From: Deltaproteobacteria bacterium IMCC39146
Lineage (GTDB): Bacteria; Desulfobacterota; Desulfuromonadia; Desulfuromonadales; BM103
Assembly (NCBI GenBank): GCA_030005635.1
Contig: JARUHP010000027.1
Coordinates: 1 to 47,673, forward strand
Reading direction: 5' to 3'
Length of the DNA stretch: 47,673 nt
Shown in pieces: positions 41,847 through 47,673 of the stretch. How positions within the stretch are numbered: the stretch's first letter is position 1; every line of letters starts with the position of its first letter. Below the pieces are notes generated by a model. The model did not search any database, had not been told where the DNA came from, and saw nothing but the letters and a program-made list of their open reading frames with translations. Made by a program: the position numbers and the translations under genes.

Positions 41847-42403
41847 AAAAGGACCTGGTTCTGGAAGTTGGTGAAGAGGTCTGTTGGGAGGGGCGTCCTG
41901 CGCCACGTTGTTACACCTTCAGGCACTGGAAACACTCGATCTTCGGCTTTATCTTTCTGGCGATTTGCACTTATTGGCAGGTCCTCGGCTTTTCCCTTGC
42001 TGCTGAATATGAGATTCCGTGGCTGGTCTGGCTTCCCCTGCCGTTTGTTCTTCTGGGCCTCTACTTCTGTGTCGGTCATCTTCTTCAGGCTCGCCTGGAG
42101 TGGAACCGGGTCTATTATGCGATCACAGATCGACGGCTGCTGTCACAGCGTGGGCTTTGGCGGTTGCATACAGACGAAATGAAGCTTGAGGAGATTACCT
42201 ATTTCAGACTGCACCAGCAGAGTGAAGAGCTTGGCACCTTGCGTGTTTACCAGGGCAAGGAAAAACAATTGGTCCTCCACTGCCTGGAACATCCTCGTAA
42301 CGCCACGGATCTCCTGGAAAAATCGATCGAGCCTGTTACGACTCCGGTTGGAGCTTCTCCAGAAGCAGAGACAAGGAATGAGGCTGATCAGGCTATCATA
42401 TAG
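41843..42403 (+). CDS. Bacterial PH-domain membrane protein (bPH2/DUF304-like)
   Basis: A 186-residue protein with two membrane segments near residues 32-52 and 58-82. A PH-like beta domain follows: YYAITDRRLLSQRGLWRL, then LEEITYFRLHQQ and GTLRVYQGK. The layout, with an N-terminal EVGEEVCWEGRPAP followed by a membrane hairpin, is typical of the YdbS/DUF304 group of unknown function. ATG overlaps the stop of the preceding lipoprotein by 4 bases, so the two are translationally coupled and may act together at the envelope. Confidence 0.8.
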   Translation: MKKDLVLEVGEEVCWEGRPAPRCYTFRHWKHSIFGFIFLAICTYWQVLGFSLAAEYEIPWLVWLPLPFVLLGLYFCVGHLLQARLEWNRVYYAITDRRLLSQRGLWRLHTDEMKLEEITYFRLHQQSEELGTLRVYQGKEKQLVLHCLEHPRNATDLLEKSIEPVTTPVGASPEAETRNEADQAII

Positions 42404-42532
42404 CTGTGCTAACCGAGTTATTCCTTAACATGTTGCTTTTGAAAAGCTTTTTAGTTAGCCTCCATCCGGAAACTCTGGATGGGTGCAGTGTAGGTTTGTC
42501 AGAACGAAAATGAATTTTATGGATGTCCTGCT

Positions 42533-43885
42533 ATGAACGATAAAGCCTTTTACCTGGAAACTTTTGGCTGCCAGATGAACGTCGTCGACTCGGAGCGAAT
42601 TGTTGGTCTGCTCGATGACATCGGTTATCACCAGGTCGAAGAGCCGGAACAGGCCGACCTGATTCTGCTCAACACCTGTGCTGTACGCGATAAAGCTGTA
42701 CGTAAAGCTTACGGTCACCTAGGACGCTTCAAACCGATGAAGGAGCGCAAGCCTGACCTGATCCTCGGTATGGGCGGCTGTATCGCTCAACAGGAGGGCA
42801 AGCAGTTGTTGGAAGAGTTCTCTTACCTGGATCTGGTTTTCGGCACCCACAACGTTCATCGTCTCCCGGAGATGGTGCAGCAGGTTGCCGAAAAGCACGT
42901 GCGGTGCGAAGAGACCGAGTTCCTCGACCGTGAAACCCGATTGCAGCTATTCCCGTCACGAACCGGTCAGGAAGCTTACACCCGCTTTGTGACGGTGATG
43001 CAGGGTTGTGATAACTTCTGCAGCTATTGCGTCGTTCCCTATGTCCGTGGCCGTGAAATCAGTCGCCCCAGCGCCGAGATCCTGGAAGAGATCCGTGAAC
43101 TGGCTGCGCAGGGTGTTCGCGAGATCACTTTGATCGGGCAGAATGTCAATTCCTATGGTCTTAAGGAAGATGGCGAAATCAGCTTTGCCGGGCTTCTTGA
43201 GCAGGTCAATGCAGTTGATGGTATAGACCGTATTCGCTTTACCACCTCGCATCCGAAAGATCTCTCCGACGATCTGATCGATTGTTTCGGCAAGCTGGAC
43301 AAGCTCTGCAAACATCTTCATCTTCCTGTGCAATGCGGCTCTGATAATATTCTCAAAGCCATGAACCGTGGCTATACGAGGGAAAGATACCTGGAGATTG
43401 TTGAGCGCCTGAGGCAAGTGTGTCCGGAGATTCGTCTTTCCTCCGACATTATCGTCGGTTTCCCCGGTGAGACCGAAGATGATTTCGCCGAGACGATGTC
43501 CTTGCTCGAGAAAGTTCGATATACGGAGATCTATTCTTTTATTTACTCGCCACGTCGCGGTACAACTGCTGCAGACATGGTCGATGATATGCCTGCAGAG
43601 CTCAAGCAAAAGCAATTTAACCGCATGCTTGAGCTGCAGCAGGAGATCAGTCGTCAGACCTGGGAGGCTGATGTCGGTACAATTCAGGACGTCCTCGTTG
43701 AGGGCGAAAGCAAGATTGGGGAAGGGCAGATGTTCGGTCGTTCCACCTGGAATCGTATTGTTAACTTCTCCGGACCTGCTGGACTTGCCGGTAAATTGGT
43801 CTTGGTAAAAATCACAAAAGCTTTTCGCAATTCCCTGCTGGGGGAATTGGTTGAACAAGGGGAGAAGGGTGACTTGAATGGATGA
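42533..43885 (+). CDS. miaB: tRNA-2-methylthio-N6-dimethylallyladenosine synthase MiaB
   Basis: A 450-residue radical-SAM methylthiotransferase that converts i6A37 to ms2i6A37 in tRNAs reading UNN codons. The N-terminal UPF0004 domain supplies three Cys (TFGCQMNVVDSERI, LNTCAVRDKA, MGGCIAQQ) for the auxiliary cluster. The radical-SAM site is GCDNFCSYCVVPYVRG. A C-terminal TRAM domain covers about residues 375-440 (VLVEGESKIGEGQMFGR). The gene overlaps the following peptidase by 8 bases. The 129-base leader has an inverted CCATCC/GGATGG segment of unclear role. Confidence 0.96.
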   Translation: MNDKAFYLETFGCQMNVVDSERIVGLLDDIGYHQVEEPEQADLILLNTCAVRDKAVRKAYGHLGRFKPMKERKPDLILGMGGCIAQQEGKQLLEEFSYLDLVFGTHNVHRLPEMVQQVAEKHVRCEETEFLDRETRLQLFPSRTGQEAYTRFVTVMQGCDNFCSYCVVPYVRGREISRPSAEILEEIRELAAQGVREITLIGQNVNSYGLKEDGEISFAGLLEQVNAVDGIDRIRFTTSHPKDLSDDLIDCFGKLDKLCKHLHLPVQCGSDNILKAMNRGYTRERYLEIVERLRQVCPEIRLSSDIIVGFPGETEDDFAETMSLLEKVRYTEIYSFIYSPRRGTTAADMVDDMPAELKQKQFNRMLELQQEISRQTWEADVGTIQDVLVEGESKIGEGQMFGRSTWNRIVNFSGPAGLAGKLVLVKITKAFRNSLLGELVEQGEKGDLNG

Positions 43886-44945
43886 TCAGGATTTTAAATT
43901 TTTCAAAGAGCTGATAGAAGCGCCGAGCCCGTCCGGCTTTGAGCAACCGGCACAACGAGTCATTCGCGAAGGGCTGGCAGACGTTGCTGACGATATCCGT
44001 ACCGATGTGATGGGTAACGTCGTGGCGCATGTCAAGGGTCCTGAAGGTGCCCCACGCCTGATGCTTGCAGGGCACTGCGATGAGATAGGTTTTATGGTCA
44101 AGTATGTTGATGATCAGGGTTATCTCTTTTTCGCGCCGATCGGTGGCGTTGATGCTCACCTGGTGCCTGGCCAACGAGTTACGATACACGCAACTGACGG
44201 CCCCTTCCTTGGTGTGGTCGGTAAAAGACCTATTCACCAGGTCGAGGCCAAAGATCGGGAAACGGTCGTCCCCTTTAAAAGCCAGTTTATCGATATCGGC
44301 TGCAGCAATAAAGATGAAGCTGTCAAACTGGTGTCTATTGGTGATCCGGTCACTTTTCGTGTCGGCGTCGAGCGTTTGCAGGGCACGCGACTGACCTCAC
44401 GTGCCTTTGATGACAAGATGGGTGCTTTTATTGTTGCCCAGGTTCTCAAGGAGGTGCGTCGTCAGAATTGTCTGACGGTTGATCTGCACGGTGTCTCAAC
44501 CGTTCAGGAAGAGGTAGGCTTGCGCGGCGGTGCAACCAGTGCTTACGGCGTACAACCTGATATCGGTATTGCTGTCGAAGTCGGCTTTGCCAGTGATTAC
44601 CCCGGTGCAGATCATAAGGACCTTGGCGAGGTAAGCCTCGGCAAGGGCCCCGTGATTGCGCGCGGACCTAATATTAATCCGGTGCTTTTCGATCTCCTCA
44701 AAAAGACGGCAGAGGAAGAAAATATCCCTTGCCAGATCATGGGCATCCCCCGTGCTACGGGAACGGACGCAAACGTCATGCAATTGGTGCATGGAGGCGT
44801 GGCGACGGCGTTGATCAGTATCCCGTTGCGTTATATGCACACTCCGGTCGAGGTCCTTGATTGGGCCGACCTGGAAGGTGGAATCAAGCTGTTGTCTGCG
44901 CTTTGTAGCAGGATTACGAAAGACCATTCATTCGTGCCGAATTAA
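43878..44945 (+). CDS. M42-family metallo-aminopeptidase (FrvX/TET-like)
   Basis: A 355-residue cytosolic peptidase of the M42 family, whose members form tetrahedral dodecamers and remove N-terminal residues from peptides. Metal ligands and catalytic residues are in MLAGHCDEIGFM, SRAFDDKMGAF, STVQEEVGLRGG (Glu pair), VEVGFASDYPG and the C-terminal RYMHTPVEV. The PA-like insert lies near residues 75-165. It starts within the last codons of miaB, so it is translationally coupled to it. This linkage reflects the operon rather than a shared pathway. Confidence 0.92.
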   Translation: MDDQDFKFFKELIEAPSPSGFEQPAQRVIREGLADVADDIRTDVMGNVVAHVKGPEGAPRLMLAGHCDEIGFMVKYVDDQGYLFFAPIGGVDAHLVPGQRVTIHATDGPFLGVVGKRPIHQVEAKDRETVVPFKSQFIDIGCSNKDEAVKLVSIGDPVTFRVGVERLQGTRLTSRAFDDKMGAFIVAQVLKEVRRQNCLTVDLHGVSTVQEEVGLRGGATSAYGVQPDIGIAVEVGFASDYPGADHKDLGEVSLGKGPVIARGPNINPVLFDLLKKTAEEENIPCQIMGIPRATGTDANVMQLVHGGVATALISIPLRYMHTPVEVLDWADLEGGIKLLSALCSRITKDHSFVPN

Positions 44946-45004
44946 CTGATAGATGATCTCTGTTGCCCGGTCTGAGTTAAGTGTTATCTAAATGGAGAAA
45001 AAGC

Positions 45005-45033
45005 TTGACATCATCAGGCCTTTTGACTAGATT
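45005..45033 (+). promoter_or_regulatory. Candidate sigma-70 promoter for rplM-rpsI
   Basis: TTGACA at 45005-45010 and TAGATT at 45028-45033 are 17 bases apart. They lie 54 bases upstream of rplM, with GAGAGGA as its ribosome-binding site. Confidence 0.7.
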
Positions 45034-45086
45034 TCGAGTTTCTGTGAGCCCCGTTAACTTACAGAACTGATCTAGAGAGGATAGAA

Positions 45087-45515
45087 ATGAGTACTCCAGT
45101 AGCAAAAAATGAAGATCTCCAGAAAGACTGGTACATTGTTGATCTGGAAGATAAAGTTCTGGGCCGTACGGCTACAGAAATTGCCAAGGTCCTGCGCGGT
45201 AAGCACAAGGCCATTTATACCCCAAGCGTTGATACTGGTGACTTTGTCATTGTTCTCAATGCCGAAAAGGTGCGTTTGACCGGTAACAAGCTCAGCCAGA
45301 AGATGTATCATCGTCACAGTGGTTTTACCGGTGGCCTGACTTCGATCTCTGCTGGCAAAATGCTTGAGAAAACACCCGAAGAACTGATCCGCAAAGCGGT
45401 CAAAGGGATGTTGCCTAAGAACAAGCTCGGACGTCAGATGTTTAAAAAACTTAAAGTCTACTGCGGTGCCGATCATCCGCATCAGGCACAGCAACCCAAA
45501 GAACTTCAGGTTTAA
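45087..45515 (+). CDS. rplM: 50S ribosomal protein L13
   Basis: A 142-residue protein with the normal L13 length and signatures: [20 protein letters not shown] near the N-terminus, [25 protein letters not shown] and [15 protein letters not shown]. It assembles early onto 23S rRNA. It is followed after 22 bases by rpsI, the standard rplM-rpsI pair. Overlapping frames on the other strand are chance. Confidence 0.99.
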   Translation: MSTPVAKNEDLQKDWYIVDLEDKVLGRTATEIAKVLRGKHKAIYTPSVDTGDFVIVLNAEKVRLTGNKLSQKMYHRHSGFTGGLTSISAGKMLEKTPEELIRKAVKGMLPKNKLGRQMFKKLKVYCGADHPHQAQQPKELQV

Positions 45516-45537
45516 GGGAATTCAGGAGAAATAGACG

Positions 45538-45930
45538 ATGGCCGAACAGAAATTTTACGCCACCGGTAAAAGGAAAACATCTATTGCCCGTGTCAGGATG
45601 ACGCCGGGTACAGGTGAGATCATCATTAACAAGCGGACTATCGACGAGTACTTCGGCCGCCCGACCTCTAAAATGGTTGTGCGTCAGCCTCTCGAACTGA
45701 CTGAGAATGTCGGTAAGTTTGATATCTCCGTTAATGTTTGTGGTGGTGGTCCTTCCGGTCAGGCTGGAGCTATCAAGCATGGCATCACCAAGGCTCTGCT
45801 CGAAATTGATCCGGAGCTTCGTGATTCGCTGAAAAAGGCTGGTTTTATTACCCGCGACAGTCGTATCAAGGAACGTAAGAAGTACGGTCGACGCGGTGCA
45901 CGCCGTAGCTTCCAGTTCTCCAAGCGTTAA
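45538..45930 (+). CDS. rpsI: 30S ribosomal protein S9
   Basis: A 130-residue protein with the full S9 pattern: [36 protein letters not shown] and the basic tail [16 protein letters not shown]. The C-terminal Lys-Arg reaches toward the P-site tRNA. AGGAG lies 9 bases upstream of ATG. A strong terminator follows. Confidence 0.99.
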   Translation: MAEQKFYATGKRKTSIARVRMTPGTGEIIINKRTIDEYFGRPTSKMVVRQPLELTENVGKFDISVNVCGGGPSGQAGAIKHGITKALLEIDPELRDSLKKAGFITRDSRIKERKKYGRRGARRSFQFSKR

Positions 45931-45969
45931 TACCTTACGGCCCTCAGGGTCGATGGGATATTTGGTTGA

Positions 45970-45997
45970 AAGGGAAACCCTGCGGGTTTCCCTTTTT
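45970..45997 (+). terminator. Intrinsic terminator after rpsI
   Basis: AAGGGAAACCC, TGC loop and GGGTTTCCCTT form an 11-bp perfect stem followed by TTT. It separates the ribosomal operon from argC. A further AGCAGCC/GGCTGCT inverted pair (46005-46037) lies in the argC leader. Confidence 0.93.
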
Positions 45998-46080
45998 CCG
46001 TTCTAGCAGCCGTCGGACAATCAAGGAGCTGGCTGCTATCGAACATAATCCAGCGAATGGATAATAAGTAAGGAGTTGAT

Positions 46081-47118
46081 ATGCATCGGATCGCTGTTAT
46101 TGGTGCGAGTGGTTATACCGGAGTTGAACTGCTCAGGTTGCTTTCATTGCATCCTGATACGGAACTGGTGTGCGTAACCTCGAGACAATACGCCGGACAG
46201 TTGGTCAGCGATGTGTTCCCTTCTTTACGTGGGATTGTTGACCTGAGCTTCGAAGATGTAGACCCGCTTGCTCTTGCTGGCCGTGCTGATCTGGTTTTTA
46301 CCGCGGTCCCTCACCAAACGGCTATGGGTATGATCCCGGCCTTGTTGGCTGTCGGTTGCAGGGTTGTAGATCTCTCTGCCGACTTCCGTATCTCTGATGT
46401 CGAAGTTTACGAGGAATGGTATCAGGAGCATACTGCCAGAGAACTGCTTGTTGAAGCAGTTTACGGCCTGCCTGAGCTGTTTCGTGAAAAGATTTCTGAG
46501 GCTCGTTTGATTGCCAATCCTGGATGTTACCCGACCAGTGTTGCCCTCGCCTTGGCTCCTTTGCTTGAAAAAGGTTTGATCGATCATAAAACCATTATTG
46601 TAGATAGTAAGTCCGGTACCAGTGGTGCCGGTCGTGCCGCTAAAGTAGACACTCTCTATTGTGAGGTCAATGAGGGCTTTAAGGCCTATAGTCTGCCCAG
46701 GCATCGTCATACACCCGAGATTGAACAGTCTCTCACACGGCTGGCTGGGGAGACTGTTAGAATCAGTTTTACCCCGCATCTCTTGCCTGTGAATCGAGGT
46801 ATCCTGAGCACCTGCTACGCGAGCTTGACTGACATGATGTCTCTTGCTGCGTTGCATGAAGTGTATCTTGACAAATATTCTGCCGAGAATTTTGTCAGGG
46901 TGCTGCCAAAAGGAAAGTTTCCCAATATTGCTCAGGTTCGTGGCAGCAACTATTGTGATATAGGTTTGTCTGTCGATGAGCGGACCGGGCGGGTGATTGT
47001 TCTTTCTGCCATTGATAACCTGGTGAAGGGGGCGGCGGGGCAGGCAATCCAAAACATGAACCTCATGCTCACTTTGCCCGAAAACCAGGGATTATTGCTT
47101 CCCCCCGTTTTTCCGTAA
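46081..47118 (+). CDS. argC: N-acetyl-gamma-glutamyl-phosphate reductase
   Basis: A 345-residue NADPH-dependent enzyme that reduces N-acetyl-glutamyl phosphate to the semialdehyde, the third step of arginine synthesis. The Rossmann motif is [15 protein letters not shown]. The catalytic Cys149 is in ANPGCYPTS, and the His-containing HRHTPEIEQ motif and the [15 protein letters not shown] region are present. AAGGAG precedes ATG. The rplM-rpsI-argC order is one I associate with Geobacter relatives. Confidence 0.97.
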   Translation: MHRIAVIGASGYTGVELLRLLSLHPDTELVCVTSRQYAGQLVSDVFPSLRGIVDLSFEDVDPLALAGRADLVFTAVPHQTAMGMIPALLAVGCRVVDLSADFRISDVEVYEEWYQEHTARELLVEAVYGLPELFREKISEARLIANPGCYPTSVALALAPLLEKGLIDHKTIIVDSKSGTSGAGRAAKVDTLYCEVNEGFKAYSLPRHRHTPEIEQSLTRLAGETVRISFTPHLLPVNRGILSTCYASLTDMMSLAALHEVYLDKYSAENFVRVLPKGKFPNIAQVRGSNYCDIGLSVDERTGRVIVLSAIDNLVKGAAGQAIQNMNLMLTLPENQGLLLPPVFP

Positions 47119-47347
47119 GGAGTGGTGGAGTTAGAGTTATAGTGGCAGGCTTCTTACAAACCTTTCTCTACCAGAGATTTAATAATAAAAAATGGGTCAT
47201 ATTTCCCGCAGCTTGCTGCGTTGTTTAACTTTAAAGCAACAACCTTTGTTTAGCCGCGGTGAAAGACTATCAAGATCTATGGTTAGAGCAAAACCAAGAG
47301 CTCTTGTAAGCGCTATTTACCACCAGACACTAAGAAAACCATTAATG

Positions 47348-47673
47348 TCAAAGCAATTTAACAGGGATGAAGGGGATTAAGGGGATAGAGCAAAACCAAG
47401 CAAAACCAAGCAAAACTTTAGTCTTTTTGTTTTTAACATCAAGGGTCAAAGGCTTTTGTTTGAAACTTACATCCCTTTCATCCCCTTCATCCCTGATATG
47501 GCTGACAGTTGTCAAGAGACGAAATGCTCCGTGCCCAACTGGTTTCCAGCGGTTTTTTAAACGGGTTAATTCCAGAACACTGTCAGGAAGCGGAACCTCT
47601 TTGCGACGGTTGATCACTCTGATATTCGCGGGTTGGTTACCGCCTGACTTGGCTTCGTCGCGGAGCTGCTCTC
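47348..47673 (-). CDS. Partial protein of unknown function, C-terminal part
   Basis: A frame open to the window's right edge on the minus strand. The visible start reads EQLRDEAKSGGNQPANIRVI, with NRRKEVPLPDSVLELTRLKN next. The upstream part has normal codon character, and I recognise no family. From about residue 65 the frame runs through the inverted tandem repeats (HIRDEGDERD and beyond), so the tail looks like repeat DNA translated after loss of the original stop. Only this fragment is seen. Confidence 0.4.
   Translation of the reverse strand, partial: EQLRDEAKSGGNQPANIRVINRRKEVPLPDSVLELTRLKNRWKPVGHGAFRLLTTVSHIRDEGDERDVSFKQKPLTLDVKNKKTKVLLGFAWFCSIPLIPFIPVKLL
47364..47500. repeat. Inverted short tandem repeats of 9- and 10-bp period
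   Basis: GGGATGAAG, GGGATTAAG, GGGATAGAG (from 47365) are followed by three CAAAACCAAG-type 10-mers (47392-47417). The complementary run of CATCCCTTT/CATCCCCTT type lies at 47470-47495. The two outer runs pair as an inverted repeat. Bases 47119-47363 between argC and this element show nothing else I can support. Confidence 0.7.

Noticed and set aside
42956-43858. 300-codon minus-strand frame inside miaB
   Set aside because: Antisense to a clear miaB with all motifs; no family resemblance.

Overview
The window looks like chromosomal DNA of a Desulfuromonadales-type bacterium (Geobacter/Desulfuromonas/Pelobacter relatives). This is inferred from protein character, the rplM-rpsI-argC gene order, tandem Wzc-like tyrosine autokinases in an exopolysaccharide locus, and four-helix-bundle 'intervening sequence' proteins. 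No rRNA or tRNA gene was seen, so the assignment is not proven.

Bases 1-238 are the right end of an IS3-family element. Bases 494-25773 form a Wzx/Wzy-type exopolysaccharide or capsule locus. Precursor genes are a UDP-HexNAc 6-dehydrogenase and a UDP-HexNAc(A) 4-epimerase. Export genes are a Wza-like lipoprotein and two tandem Wzz-plus-BY-kinase co-polymerases. A PHP-type tyrosine phosphatase, a Wzx flippase and a Wzy-like polymerase are present. Five glycosyltransferases, a sulfotransferase, a methyltransferase, a glutamine-dependent amidotransferase and a WecA/MraY-type initiating transferase complete the set. The genes predict an amidated N-acetyl-hexosaminuronate polymer that may be sulfated or methylated. 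A HigBA-like toxin-antitoxin pair sits inside this run and appears to have been inserted with a short duplication of the gene junction.

Bases 25861-29300 hold an unusual module: a family-5 nucleotidyltransferase, an 81-residue Tat-signal cysteine-containing peptide, a PqqD-like/HPr-kinase-like fusion and a TPR protein. Parts of it resemble RiPP tailoring machinery.

Bases 29552-38381 are mixed accessory genes: an AspT/YidE-type transporter, an AhpD-like protein, a beta-CASP ribonuclease, a frameshifted cbpA with cbpM, a MazG-like fragment, an unknown gene and lpxR. A 42-bp inverted repeat pair brackets 31.3-34.5 kb. Bases 38717-47118 are housekeeping: typA (minus strand), a degenerate M48-like TPR lipoprotein, a bPH-domain membrane protein, miaB, an M42 aminopeptidase, rplM-rpsI and argC.

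The most striking structure is a family of tandem arrays with a strict 7-bp period whose repeat word changes while the register is kept. They occur at nine or more sites between 1.8 and 27.8 kb. Two pairs flank four-helix-bundle protein genes in inverted orientation. One 230-bp array starts on a stop codon. Three lie in frame inside genes (CpsB, a glycosyltransferase and the PqqD-HprK linker). The two flanked genes look like 23S-rRNA-type intervening-sequence cassettes that reside in a polysaccharide operon instead of rRNA.
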